From contig JAETXT010000012.1 in assembly GCA_019188255.1 (NCBI GenBank), forward strand, positions 558,001-622,000: 64,000 nucleotides of DNA. Direction: 5' to 3'. This DNA comes from Verticillium longisporum. Taxonomy: Eukaryota > Ascomycota > Sordariomycetes > Glomerellales > Plectosphaerellaceae. Numbering within the stretch: position 1 is the stretch's first letter; each line of letters starts with the position of its first letter. The position numbers were made by a program, and so were the translations under genes. The notes under the pieces were generated by a model. It did no database searches. It was given only the letters and a program-made list of their open reading frames with translations, and had not been told where the DNA came from. This document shows, in pieces, positions 36,378 to 49,439 of this stretch.

Positions 36378-36401
36378 GCTTGAGAATAGTGTTGTTTATG
36401 A

Positions 36402-39061
36402 TCATATACCAAAAGTGTCACCCTTGTGTATCGTCTTGTACCTGCACCCTTTCCAGTCGCAAGTGTCCTGCAGTGCATCAGCAAACTAAGATCTACTCTT
36501 TGGAATGGTCGATGTATAAATACCTTGTACACGTCTGTTCCCCACCACGCGAAGTTATTTGCTGCACCAGTGTAAAAGATGGCGAAGAAGATTATCACTC
36601 CGGCGATGGCGACCGAGCAGTCCAGTGCCGAGCTCAGCACAAAGTTATATCGCCTCCACCAGTCTCTCTCTCTCCTCTTGAGCCAAAGCCCAAACACCAG
36701 CCCGACGATGGCCCAGCTTCCGTAATTGGTACCTGAAGCTGGCGGGATGTAATTCAGTCCACCCAGGAACACTGGGACATGAATCTTCCGTAGCCAGCGC
36801 GTGTGAGGAAACAGATACTTCTTGAGTGCCCACACAACGATAGGTAGCAGGGCACCGAGGAGAAACATCCATAGCAACTGCCTGTAGTGGGCCCCCGGTG
36901 CGAAGAAGCGACGCGGACCGAGGGCTCCCCAGACCATACTTGTGTTGAAGTGGGTGCGTGAAAACGGACACGTGAAGCCGTTGGGGGCTGCATCGGTGCA
37001 AATGTGAGGGATGTGTTCCAGAGCCCAGTTCAATGTCGAGACCTGGCCGAGAGTGCCCATGACGATGCCGACAGCTTGGACGAGGAAGAGCTTGCGCGGC
37101 GGAATATTGCAGTAGAGCCCGAGCTTGAGGTCCTGAGCGAAGGCGAGGCCCTTGATGCCCGATATGTATCCCAGATTGAAGAACCATATGTTAGCGAGCA
37201 CTTTGCCTTCGTAGACATAGCCGGCAGCGATACGACAGAAGATATCGATCTGGATTTTGACATTGGCTGTGGCATATACCAGAGCGAGCTTGGCATGTCA
37301 GTGTGATCGCAATGAAGCCTTTCAGTTTTCCGAAGTGAACTCACTGGAACGAAGAAGACCGCGCATATGATCAGGGCAAGCAAGACACCATGCCACCTTA
37401 ACTGTACGGGATAGTACTCGCAGGAGAACAAACCCAGACCAAGAGATAGCAGCATCGACACTACATACCACCATGCGGGAGCAGTCTTGTAAGCCGGCTG
37501 GAGGTTCCAGCTCTGTCTCGAACCGCGCTTAAAGAGGGACGACAATGACGACGCCTGAAAGATGCCGATGATGCTGTGGCGTCGCTCCAAATACAGCCAA
37601 ATAAACAGTGACGATATTGTAGCAAACGAGAGTCCGAACGTGTTGAGCGCGTACGTGACAGGCAGGTAGATCTGAGAAAGGGTTAATTCAATGCACTTCG
37701 CCGCAGGAGCTGGCGGCTTGACTGACCTCTGAATACTCATCAAACTTGGTACTGTTGAAGCTAAAGCCGAGCTTCTTGTCGATAACGCGAGAGACATTGT
37801 ATACAGCGCCGGTGTTGTCGTACACAGAGTTACTCTGGATGGGGAGGTAGGCAGAAGACCACGTGTTGCTGTAGTATATTGCAGGCGAAACGACATAGAT
37901 CCAGAAGATGAGCGATGCCAGGACATTGAGAATCGCCCAGGTCGGCACAACCAAAGGGGATCCAATGTAAGCAATCTGACTCCCTGCAACACACTCAATA
38001 ACAGTTCCGCTGAAATATTAAGGGCTGGGGCTTACAGTCAAAGGTGACAGGCAAGATACCTAGTCCACTCTTCATGCCAAAGATCTGGTTGACTACAGCG
38101 TTGTTCGGTGCAGCCCAGCAGATGAAGGTGAAGTAGCCCAGCGCTGGAAAGATGAAGTCTGGAAACCAATACCAGCAAAAAGATACGCAAAAGGCGATCA
38201 TGAAAAATCGATAGCGAGACATCTTGAACTTGGTGCTTTGAATATCATCGTGTCAGTGTTGATATCTAGTCGTAGATTGCGGCGACGTACTGTAGGTCCA
38301 CTGTGTTCTTTCTAGAGTGGAGGGTATGGTTCAGGGCAGTATTACCAAGGACTCCGGGCCACACAAGGCTGGCTGGCTCCACGACGAGTGAACGAAATAT
38401 GCCGGCTAGACTGAAGCCGAAAAGAATGGTGGCAAGCGTCATGGTCAGCTCGAAGCCCCATCCTGCTTTGAGGCCATAGAAAACACGCTGCTCGGTGAGG
38501 ACATCGGCGCTCAATCGAGTGAGGAAGCTGAGATTTGCAAGAATATAGATGAGATGTTTTCCTTCGATCCATTAACAATGCTGCCCGTCAGTGCCTAAAT
38601 GTTGAAATACCTTGTAATTGAAAGGTCCAGGATTGAGGGATATGTGGTGCCCGAAAGCAGTGATACCCCAGTCTGGAATAGAATACTCCCAGGCTTTTCC
38701 TACAGGGAACGCCAAAAATTGGATTGCCGATTGTGAGAGGGAAATCGAGGGAAAACGAAAAGTGTACAGAGTATTCAGACCGCTACCGAGAAGGCAAAAG
38801 GCGATTCCGATGACCCACATGCGAATTGTCAGGCAAGGAAGTGTTGGGTCATCCTTCTCGAGGCCAATGCCAGCAGCAAACAACACGTCTTCACTAGGAG
38901 TACTGCTTTCATCTGGTGAAGGTCAGTGCCGCTCTAGGGCTGAATTGTGCAGTGAAAGGCTGACCAGAGGGGCGCTTAGCCTGTTCAGGTCCACGCTCAA
39001 GCCCCTGACTCAGGGGCACCGTCGTGACACCGGCATTTGGCATACCCTTCGCTTCCTCCAT
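36402..39061 (-). CDS. oligopeptide transporter, OPT family (one apparent frameshift)
   Basis: Eight exons on the minus strand: 39061-38965, 38912-38611, 38561-38291, 38235-38036, 37983-37727, 37671-37345, 37288-36524 and 36467-36402. All seven introns are 49-56 bases with GT-AG ends. The product is an OPT-family proton-coupled importer of small peptides in the plasma membrane, about 761 aa, with many hydrophobic segments. Family marks are NPGPFN, SRYRFFMI, a YCNIPPR box (the usual KIPPR with Asn in place of Lys), LNWALEHIPHIC and the C-terminal NNFAWWGTDVYKDTCDWKG. The phase is consistent at every junction except exon 2/3: exon 3 needs one more base in the run of four A (plus-strand T run 38557-38560) to read EKHLIYILANLSF. 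The gene is therefore either a recent pseudogene or affected by a one-base sequence error. Confidence 0.88.
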
Positions 39062-40318
39062 TCTCTTGAAGAGTAGTGGCTAGAATGTGAGAGAACTGAC
39101 AAAAGGTAAGACGATCGATCTGATTAGATTTTCGAGAAATTGGATCTGATAAACTTCTATATGCAGAATTCATGGACCGAGCCGGAGTTGCGGGACCCGG
39201 AGCTCCGCTTTCACGGCAGCCCAGGCCGGAACTCGGCAAAGAGCGTCGTCAGCTACCAAATCTTTTCGTGGCTATTTTTCAGTACTTGAACTCGCGGATT
39301 GGCATATGCGAAGCAGCACAGCGCGGCCTTTCTAAGCGAAGTGCTGAATCGCGTGTTCCAACATGCGCCATAACCCACCTAGGTGCCAGCAGCCGTGCTT
39401 GGCATAGCTTTGAACTCGGATTCTCGGGATCTGTTCAGCAGTATGAGGTCAGGCCGCTAGGAGTCAGGTCGGTTCTTTCTCCATTAATAAAAATATATGT
39501 GCCATGATGGCGAGGATAAACACGGCCCAACAATTTGTAAGACGCCCGAAAAGCTCCGACGACCGAGGGCTAGATTGACTACCCTATCAACTGCGACGCG
39601 TGATTCAACGCATTACTCTACGGAGGAGCTCCGTCCTATCAATCATGTTGAAATGCGAAAGTCATTGAAGATGGATATCAGAGAGGAGGGCAGTAATATC
39701 GAACCATGGTTCTTTCATTCAGGTTCGGCCCTGACAACATACCATACTTCGTGATTATGTCAGAACTCCCTAACATGTCCTGCTTAACATAATCTGGCCT
39801 TTTTCTCTGGAAGAACCTTGAAAGCGCAGATTCTTGGATGTAAATGAACTGAGGGCGTTGGGTCAATCCGAGCATGTATCGACCCATGACAACGCTGAAG
39901 TCTATGCTTCCGCGCCACGGGCCGGATGATACTAATTTACAGCATATTGCTTAGTTACCTACCTTGGTGAGATGCGTGAACAAATAGCCCTAGTTCTGTG
40001 AAGAGTAACAGAGAATGAACCCATCCTTTTCGTGGGGAAAGCTCTCACATGGCCATATGATCCCCAGCAGGGGTTGGGATCGTCTAATGGTTCTGCTGAT
40101 GGATATCAGGCACTGAGGACCCGAACAAACTCAGCACTGAGTGTAGATAGCGGAATGTATATTGAATGCGGAAATTAATTAGCTCTATTATTCTTATCCT
40201 TGCGTAAAATGCGAACCCCGGTACCTGAGCGACCTCCGAAAGTGTCCCACTGACCAGGGAGGCTCATCACAGCCGAAGCAGAAACTGTGGGCGAGTAGAA
40301 GGCGATAAAGATCTCAGA
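39062..40318. other. intergenic, OPT promoter side
   Basis: About 1.25 kb without recognisable genes. It contains the upstream region of the OPT gene and the downstream region of the DUF7136 gene. Confidence 0.6.
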
Positions 40319-41089
40319 TCAAGCGAGAAAGAGAGCGGTACCAAGAAGAGCTGCGAAAATGGAGACACTCATAGCAGCCAGTTTCGTGACCGCCTCATCC
40401 TTCTCCGGGCACTCGGCAGGAGGATTCAAGCCTCGGCACCTCTTCGCAAGATCCACAGCCTCCATACTTTCGACTACAGTCCTTTCAATCTTGACCCAGC
40501 AGGGATTCGAAGTCGATGTTGGTGATGGTGATGCCAGCACTGCGCAAGTCCCTGACTCTTGGCGTCCATTGGTCCAGCCAGAATATCCACGTGCATCGTC
40601 AGTCACGTTGATCGCCACCCCCTGGTTAGGACAGTTGTTGCTGTCACCGGCCGTGCCAGCAACGAGATCGGCCTTTTGCCCACCATTCTTGACTTCGATG
40701 TCAACCAAAAAGTTGTCAGTGCGAATCTCCTCGCACTCGGACCAGGACGCTTGCCAGATCACGCGAACCTGGCCCTCGCCGCTGACCTTGAAATGGCTCC
40801 AGAAAAGATAGGGCTCGTTCTCCGAGACGTTTCCCCAGCGGAGTTCGTGTATTCGATCGCTGAGGACTTCAATGTCCGAGGTTGAGTTTGTCAAGTTGAG
40901 GACGCGAAGCGAGATGATGGGCTCAAGATATTCGGCTTGCTTGACATTCTGGAGCGCAAAGACGAGTGGAAACTCATCCGTTGGCTCATACGTCTCGTTT
41001 GCGCGTGGGTAGACCAGGCCGATGTCCAGTAAGCCAGCGGCGTTGGCAATAGCCCCAAGGTAGGCAGCCGCGCCCAGGAGGGACCACAT
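40319..41089 (-). CDS. DUF7136-type secreted, probably GPI-anchored protein
   Basis: A single exon of 256 aa. It has a hydrophobic N-terminal signal sequence of about 18 residues (LLGAAAYLGAIANA), a beta-rich ectodomain starting GLLDIGLVYPRANETYEP, several N-glycosylation sequons, and conserved Cys residues. These include WSECEEI, SNNCPNQG, GTCAVLASPSPTSTSNPC and CRGLNPPAECP. The last 20 residues are hydrophobic (SVSIFAALLGTALFLA), consistent with a GPI anchor signal. The opening Gly-Leu-Leu-Asp-Ile..FPxxNETY pattern is what I know as the fungal DUF7136 family. The function of the family is unknown; cell-surface location is inferred. Confidence 0.8.
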   Translation of the reverse strand: MWSLLGAAAYLGAIANAAGLLDIGLVYPRANETYEPTDEFPLVFALQNVKQAEYLEPIISLRVLNLTNSTSDIEVLSDRIHELRWGNVSENEPYLFWSHFKVSGEGQVRVIWQASWSECEEIRTDNFLVDIEVKNGGQKADLVAGTAGDSNNCPNQGVAINVTDDARGYSGWTNGRQESGTCAVLASPSPTSTSNPCWVKIERTVVESMEAVDLAKRCRGLNPPAECPEKDEAVTKLAAMSVSIFAALLGTALFLA

Positions 41090-41857
41090 GGAGGAGGAAG
41101 CGGGACGTATGGTGGTGGTGGTCGCGATCGTTTACTGTGGTTGTGTTGCTGTCAAAGTTCAGAATTCAAGGGGTCGGCGATAAACAGAGGCGACTTCATG
41201 TAGGGCCCGGGGCCGTTCGGTCCAGGAGCCTCTAATCGCGGCTTGGCTTCCTTGGCCATCTTGGCAAAATGCCGTGTCCCGGTGCCTCGGTGTGTCTGAC
41301 CTCGAAGGATTACAGGGCTATGTATGAACGACATAACAAACACTCCACACCCGAATGGGATCCGTGCAACAGACTATCCCAAGCCCTTCTGGCATTTAAA
41401 AACATCTGTCCCAGAAAGTTAAGGAGAACACTAATGCACCCGACCGGAACTACATCCGCATGTTTTTTGCCTTCCTGTCTATCAAGTCTTCCTGCTAGCT
41501 GCTTTCCTTGGTTCATCTGTTTCGTCCACAAATGGTCCTAAGGCAGTTTGCGAGGCCTTTGAGGGATGACATGCCCAGTTTGTTCTGTTGACGAGACCGA
41601 GAAGGGCAGTAAAGCGGGAGTCTTTTCGTGACCGCAAGCTACATCGGTGAAGAACTGGATTGATGTTGCTTGCATTCCTTCATTCAAGGTTCTCTGGCCT
41701 TTCAAGCTACTCACTGAAGATTTAATACGTCGTCTCCAACCCTGCTTGATTGACAGTATGGAAACAACTACCACGTGTCGAGCAATTCCGACAACAGTCT
41801 CCACTTTACTTACACCTTGAAGTTACACGACTACCCTCAACCCTATTAACACCAAGC
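41090..41857. other. intergenic, nothing recognised
   Basis: About 0.77 kb between the start of the DUF7136 gene and the 3' end of the split binding-protein gene. No gene or RNA is supported. Confidence 0.6.
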
Positions 41858-42536
41858 TCAGAGGTCGTCAATAAGCGGGCTCAGACCCTGAGCAGATCCG
41901 ATACGATCCTCAAGGAAGAAACGCAGCCTCTCAACCCTCCCGCGGTCCGCCATGAATCGACCAAAAGCCGCGGGGTTTGTCGACGGGATATCCTTCAACG
42001 GCAGCTGCGAGAAGTTGTCTGCCACCGGCACATCATGGCGAACAGGCCAACCCATTATCTGCTGGAATTCGGGCGACAGCACAAAGGAGTGCAGTAGCTT
42101 GGCACCCTCGGGGTGGGGCGCGTCCTTGAGGATGGCGGCGGTCTGCGGCCACGAGACAAACTGGGTCTGGGTGGGAAGCGAGTAGTTGGAGCCTGGAATG
42201 GCGGCGAAGCCAGCGAAGCTCGTGAAGGTTGCCGCCTCAGTGCAATTCGGGGTCAGGGTCAGGGTGACGGGGGTCCCGGTGCCGCGGACCCAGCGGGGGT
42301 TCTGGGCGAGAAGGGCATCCAGCCACTCGATGCCGTGCCTCTGCAGGCTTTGATTCCAATATCAGACTCCACGCATATTGAATTGACTTGGAGAGTATAT
42401 TGCCAGGGTAGTGATGCGACTTACATGAGGTCAAAGGCAAACAAGACAGCATCGTCGTCGTTGGGATAGGTCAGCACGATCTTATTCTTCAGTTCGGGCC
42501 TCAGAAAGTCGTCGAATTCGCTGATTGTAATGTTAG

Positions 42537-42750
42537 TATCAGGACCTAAGGGAGGTATAAGACCGATAGGGGATCGCCTATTATTTAATCGTAGGAATTA
42601 AGAAGAGAGGACCGAGTATAGTAAGGGAATAGTTATAAGAAAGGTTAACGGACTAAGATTTAGAGAAGGGTATCGATTATTCTATCTTCCTAGAGACCCT
42701 TAAAAGATTAATAGTTAATCCCTTTACTTATTATATAAGACTCCTTAATA
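42537..42750 (+). repeat. 5' LTR of chromovirus copy A
   Basis: 214 bp, from TATCAGGACC to CTCCTTAATA. Ends TA...TA in place of the usual TG...CA, as RIP would produce. Confidence 0.9.
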
Positions 42751-43877
42751 TAATAATCGATCTACCCCTAAGGAGCAACGACTATTAGGATAATATATCG
42801 ATTAGAAATATATAGAGTACTAGAAGATAAGCTATTATAGGATAGTAGATAGAGAATACCGAAGAATTAATATAATTAAGGCCCGATATAGAATAAGGAT
42901 AAAATACTAAGAATAATATACTTAATAATTTACTATTAATTATAAATGAGGAATTAGACCGATAATTAGAGGAAGAATAGTATAAACTTATAAGGAAAAG
43001 GAAATATAAAGAATTAGCCGTACTCTAAAGGGGAGACCTAATAAGCTTATTACTAAGAGTAATTAATAGATTAATATTAATATTTAGAGTAATATCCTAT
43101 AAAGAACTATAAAGTATACCTTTTACGAAGATATAATTACTAGCTATTTAATATAAAGGGACGTCCTAATCGGAACTTAATACCTTCTTATTTAGCCTCG
43201 ATATATAATTCTAGCTCGATAAGAAGAGTTTCTATAGAGATATCGATAAAGTCGTATATATAAGTAATTACTTTATTAATACTTTATAGCGGAGATAGAT
43301 ATTATATATATAGATAGAATATAAATCTATTTATAAAGTTACCTAGAGAGTAATAAGGGTTTAGCTAAAGGGCGATATAGACGACGATAATACCCGAATA
43401 CTCTAGATAATTATTAAACTATATAAACGGGATTAGCGGGTTTAAGCCCTTAATTAGAAATACTAAGACTTTATAGACGCTTACGATAGCCTAGAAGCGG
43501 AGCTATTCGAACCCCTACTATAGATCTATAAAGTAATGCTTTTATTTACGAAACTTAACCTAGATCTTATATAATAGATTATAGCTTAGGGAATTCCCTA
43601 TATAAGAATAGAGCTAAATAGAATAGCTAAGAGGGCGGAGACCCTATTATAGATTAAGAAAAGCCTAAAATAATACTAAGATAATAAGGAGAGAAGCCGA
43701 GATAATCCGCAATAGACCTAAAATAAGACCTATAGAAGAATAGCCGATAAATAACTATAAGGAAGAAACGACCGAAAACTAAATAGTTAGCCGAATTAAT
43801 CTACTATACTTTATAGGCTAATAATAGAATAGTAATAGATAAATAAAAGAAGGCCCGAGGCCCTAGACGATATTAAG

Positions 43878-43919
43878 TACTATAATTATAATAAGTATAG
43901 ATACTATATTAATAGCTAT
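43878..43919 (+). pseudogene. gag zinc-knuckle relic with all four ligands mutated to Tyr
   Basis: Fourteen codons read Y-Y-N-Y-N-K-Y-R-Y-Y-I-N-S-Y. The Tyr codons at positions 1, 4, 9 and 14 sit exactly where a CX2CX4HX4C knuckle has Cys, Cys, His, Cys. TGT/TGC to TAT/TAC and CAC to TAC are precisely the changes RIP causes. Confidence 0.75.
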
Positions 43920-44119
43920 ATAGAGGTATTATATATAAATTATAGAAAATAAAGCTATATATATAAATCGTATAAATAGTACTTAATAATAAACTACGAA
44001 CCGCTTAAGGGAAGAATAATAGGAGACCCTTAATAGGAAGAATTACTACTCTTAAGACTAAAACGGTATAAAGTAATTATTAAACTATATATTAATAATA
44101 ATTAGGTTAAAGGAGAAAT

Positions 44120-47100
44120 AATATTAGATAGAGGAGCTAATATTAACGTTATTAATAGTAACCTCCTAAGGGAAGCCGGAGAATAGCTAGGGGAAAAGTA
44201 GGGTAAGCTAAATAGGGTATTCCGAAATAGGGAGATAAGTACTTATAGCGAAAAAAGGATTATTAACTAAGTAATAGATAACCCTAGAATAAAGCGTATA
44301 ATAATAATAGAATATATAATAGTAGATAATATTATAAATAGGTACGATATTATCTTAAGAAGACCCTAGCTAGCCTAAATATAGCCGATAAACGATTAAT
44401 TATAGGGCTATTAGAGATACCTTATTAGGAAATAAGATATTAGAATTATATCGATAAGAAAATAAATTAAGAGTATAATCTATTAATCCTTAACGGTAGC
44501 CTTAATTATATTATAGAATATATAAGCTCCCCCTATAATACCCCTATAGGAGTATAATAAGAGAAATAAGCTACCCGCTATAGTCCTAGCGGAATATTAC
44601 GAGTTTAGGGACGTATTTAATATTAAATAAGTAATAACCCTATTATAGTATTATTAATAGGATTATTCGATAGAACTTAAAGATAGAAAGAAACTACCTT
44701 TTAGACTTATCTATACTTTAATAGAAAAGGAATTAGAAATACTAAAGGAATATATAAACGATTTATTAAAAAAGGGATAGATTAGATACTCTACTAGCCC
44801 TACTAGTACCCCTATACTATTTATCCTAAAGAAGGGTAATAAGCTTAGGATATATATCGACTATAGGGGACTTAATAAGATTACGAAGAAAGACTATATT
44901 GCCCTCCCGCTTATCTATAAGCTACTTAACCGGTTAATAATAATTAGGTTATTTACGAAACTAGACCTAAAAGATACTTATTATTAATTATATATTAAAA
45001 TAGGGGATAAATAGAAAATAGTATTTAGAATAAAATATAGCTACTTCGAATACTTTATTATACTATTCGGCCTTACGAACGTATTAACTATTTTCTAAGT
45101 ATATATTAATAAAGTACTAGCTAGCTTTATAGATATAATATATATCGTTTATATAGACGATATCTTAATATACTTAATAATACTAGAAGAATATTAACGG
45201 AATACTAGAATAATACTTAAAAGACTTCGAGAATAGAACTTCTATATAAATCTAGAAAAATACGATTTTAATACGATAATAATAGAATTTCTAGGGTTTA
45301 TAATCTCCCCTATAAGTATATACGTTACGGAAGAACGAATTACTATAATAAGGGACTAGCCGACCCCCCGATCCCTAAAAGACCTTTAAGGATTCCTTAG
45401 GTTTATAGGCTTTTATAAGCATTTTATTAAGAACTATTCGAAAATCGTAGCCCCCCTAATTAATAAGAACGCTAAATAATTAATAATAGATTTCTAGCTA
45501 AATACTATTAATCTAATAGCTTTCTAAAAATTGAAATTTATATTTATAAGGGCTCCTATCCTCTAATACTTTAATAATAGATTAAAAACGAGAATTAAGT
45601 CCGATATATTAAACTTCGTAATTAAAGTAGTCCTATCTTAACTAGAGAACGGCTATTAGAAACTAATTACGTACTTTTTAAAAAAGCTTAAAAGTATAGA
45701 GCTATAATATAATATACTAGAAGTAGAAATAATAGCGATCGTAGAATCTTTTAAAATATAAAGATAATACTTTACCTATAATAGATTAATAATTAAGGTC
45801 CTAACCGATTACTTTAATTATAAATATCTTATAGAAAAACCGAAGATCTTAGGACGATAGGGAAAATAGTTATAAGCGCTATTAGAGTTCGACTTTACTA
45901 TTGAATATTAGGCAGGTAATAGGAACCTAGCGGATAGCCTCTCTAAGAGGCCCGATTATAAGCTAAATTAAGGAGAATAGGAATAGGCGAGGGCATATTA
46001 CTTACTATTATAGATAAAACGATTCCTTAATATTATCGGGGCTATTATTACGATAAACTAGTAGCTAGATAATAGACCTATTAAAGAAGCTATCCTAGAA
46101 GCCTAGGGAAATAATACCTTCTATAAAGTAAGAAAGGAGTAAAGGCTATCTAACTAATAAATAGAAATAAATAGCCTATTAACCTTTAAGAATAAGATCT
46201 TTATTCTATAGGATAAGGCCCTTAGAAACGAAATCCTATAATAAGTCTATAATAGCCTAATAATAGGGCACTAAGGAGTTAGGAAGACTATTACTTAATT
46301 TAAAAATATATACTTCTAGAATAATTTAATTAAAGATATTAAGGAATATATCCCTATATATTTAATATATTAGATAATAAAACCCTAATACTATAAACTA
46401 TATAGCTAATTAAGTAGCCTACTACTATTTAATAATCCCTTTAAGGAAATATCTATAGACTTTATTATAGGACTCCTTAAAGTCGGTAAATAAGACGCTA
46501 TACTAGTTATCGTAGACTACTTTATAAAGTATACTATATATATATTAACTAGTAGTAGACTTATAGTAGCTAGTCTAGTAACTATACTATAGGACTATAT
46601 ATTTAAGGGATATAGCCTCTTAAAAGGTATAGTCTCGGATAGAGGGTTACTATTTATTAGTAAGTTTTAGATAACTTTATATAAAATAATAGGAATAAAG
46701 AGACGACTCTTAATAGCCTTCTATTTATAGACCGATAGCTAAATAGAACGATAGAATTAGAACCTAGAATACTACCTTAGAGTATTCTATAATTACGAAT
46801 AAATGGACTAGATTTCCCTACTCCCTATAGCGGAATTTATATATAATATATTATTCTATATAATAATCTAGTAATTACTAGTAGAAGCATTAATAGGATA
46901 TAACCTAGCTAGACTAAGGGACCTAGGCCGAGCTATATAACGATAAGGGAACTTAGAGATAATAGAACTATAAGCAGCTTAATAGATAATTAAGAGAAAG
47001 ATAATCTATAGACTCTTAAAGACTAATAATAGATACTAGGCCTATTATTATAACCGAGGAAGAATTCGGAAAGAATACGAAGTAAGAGATTTAGTTCTCC

Positions 47101-47495
47101 TCTCTATAAGAACGATTAAATAGTAAAAACCTAATAAAAAGCTATCCGATAAATATTTCGGATTATTTAGAATTACTAAGAAAATAAATAGCTATAGTCT
47201 AGTATATAAACTATAGCTACCCCTTAACTATAAAGTATATAATATATTCTATATATCGTACTTAGAAAATTAGAAAGATAGAGAAAACTAATTATTACCT
47301 TAGCTATAGATTAATAAAATATTATTAGCTATAGGAATAGAAGACGTATACGTAGTTAAGAGAATAGTTAATTATAGGGGACTATTATATAATCGGTAGT
47401 ATCTTATTAAATAAGAAGGATATCTAGAAAGCGAGAATTCGTAGGAACTATAGCGAAACGTAATAGATAACCTTATTAAGATATATAAATAATTA
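44120..47495 (+). pseudogene. chromovirus pol relic: protease, RT, RNase H, integrase, chromodomain
   Basis: The order is that of a Ty3/Gypsy chromovirus. Protease: ILDRGANINVI (from LDSGAxINVI) near 44121-44160. Reverse transcriptase: KLRIYIDYRGLNKITKKDY near 44840-44900, then LFTKLDLKDTYY, FGLTNVLTIF and VYIDDILIY with YIDD at 45150-45161. Integrase core: ISIDFIIGL near 46450, VIVDYFIKYTIYI, KGIVSDRGLLFISKF near 46640. Chromodomain near 47335-47490: VYVVKRIVNYRGLLYNR and YLIK*EGYLESENS*EL. Stops are TAG/TAA at places where Trp or Gln are conserved. Chromodomains steer integration towards marked chromatin in related elements; this copy is dead. Confidence 0.85.
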
Positions 47496-47659
47496 TAAAG
47501 AAGAATAATAATAGATTAATAATAACTTAATTAATATTTAGGGGGTAATCTAGCCCCTAGCTTTATTCTTAAAGAAGAATAATAAAAAAAAAAAAAGTAA
47601 AAGAAAAAACTAAATAATAGAGGAGTATTAGCGGACTATTAATAGTTCTTAAGCTACTA

Positions 47660-48530
47660 TTTCGCTATTACCTTCCTAGTTCTCGCTATCCTCCTTATTA
47701 TTAGTAATGCTAATAAGAGTAACTTATTATAATTCTAATAGATTATTAATAAGTAAATAGTAAGTAATTAATAAGCGATTTACGACTAGGGTATAATTCT
47801 CCTGGATCTCGGACTAGATAGTAATTAGCTTAATAAGAGAACCGGTAATCTACTATAGGGTAGCGGCGGAGACCTTAGTAGTAATAATAGAGCGCTTAGT
47901 AGCCTAGGCGAGACGATCGGCGGCAGCGAGGCAGCGAGTAGAGTACTCGCTAGCCTCCTACTAATCGGTAATAGTATGCTTCTTAGCGCTTAGCGCTTTA
48001 TCGTTTTTACCCTTTTAGAGGGCTTTCTAGTTAATAGCCTTAGCTATATCGAAATTAATTAAAAGAAATCTATTAATACTTAAATAATAAATATCTAGTA
48101 AATAGGTATTATTTACTTTAAAGATATTAATATAGCTATTCTTAGCTATAGCTTTAATAGCTAACTTAAGGGTATATATAGCGGCCTAGTACTTAATAAG
48201 CATTTATAGGGGATTAGCTATTAGATAATAGGGGAATAAAAGGGGGGCAATTTATAATAAGGTATAGTTTACCTCCCTAGGCTACTCTATAATAGGAGTA
48301 TTTAGCGGAACTAGCTATATAAACGATTAGCCGATAATTAATAGCTAGATAGTAGTTTACTTATTAATATCCTCCTCGTAATAAAAGTACTCCCCGCTTA
48401 TAGCGGGATTAAACTATTTATATATATAGTTATAGTAATAGAGGTATAATAGGTCTCTAGCGGAGTACGCTTATCCGGGCTCCTAGCGAGGGTTAAGAGG
48501 AAGAGGAGCTATTACTCTATAGCTAATTAG
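47660..48530 (-). pseudogene. antisense ORF in the 3' region of the chromovirus, RIPed
   Basis: Read on the minus strand from about 48530, one frame continues for roughly 290 codons, broken only by TAG/TAA codons, which RIP makes from Trp and Gln codons. Protein-like segments include YRVIAPLPLNPR, FNPAISGEYFYYEEDINK, NSYINIFKVNNTYLLDIYYL, KGKNDKALSAKKHTITD and NYTLVVNRLLITYYLLINN. The same frame exists in Gypsy copy B at about 20220-21090. I do not recognise the protein. It could be an accessory gene of the element, a captured host gene or a nested insertion. It is not a product of the pol frame on the other strand. Confidence 0.55.
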
Positions 48531-49439
48531 CTATTAAACTATAGAGGAAACGTTAAAAGTAACTTATAAATAGGAAATTATTTAAGTAATAGTATTATTA
48601 CTTTTAATTAATAGGCAATTAATAAGTAGATATTAGTAGATTTATAAATTATTCTCGTCGAAGAATTAGAAAACCGGAATTAATCTAAGAACTATATTTA
48701 ATTAGTAATTATATAATAGTTAATCGCTAAGGGATTATTATAAAAGATATAAAAGTAATATTAAAGAGGGGAGGAATACTATTATTATTATTATTATCGT
48801 TAAAGAAGAAGAAAAGATGGAAATAATAATTAGAAAATCCTCCTATAGATATATTAGAAACCTATAATAGGCTATTCTAGAATAATAGCTATTTACTAAA
48901 TCTAAATAATAAGAAAGGAAAGAACGAAGAATAATAGATTAGTAAATCTATATTAAAAGGCGAATAATTATTAATTAGCTATAGAAGAAGCCTATTAGAT
49001 TATTATTTAAGAATAGAATAATATAAAAATAATTAAATAGAACCGAGATAAAGAAGGAGAATAGAAGAATATTAGAATAATAAGACTATATTAATAGGCT
49101 ATTACCTACTAATTAGCTATAGAAGAGAATTATTAGATTACTAAATAAGAATAATAGAAGAATAAGAAGTAGAACTAAGATAAGAAGAAAGATATATAGA
49201 AGTATTAAATTATAGCTATTAGATAATAAAGAACTAACCTAGAAACCCTAGCTAATTAATAAGAAATACTTATTAAAATAGATACTTAAGAATTAAATAG
49301 AAACCTAGAATATATAGACGTCTTTAGACTAAATAATACTAAATAGCCTAAGAGAGAACTACCTAGAATTTAATAGGGACCTTTAATCTAAATATTATAT
49401 TATACTTCGGGACGAAGTAAAAAGAGAGATAAGGCGTTA

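Noticed and set aside
40071..40145. tRNA-like sequence with TCTAATGGTT
   Set aside because: No B-box of the form GGTTCRANYCC at the correct distance and no acceptor stem.
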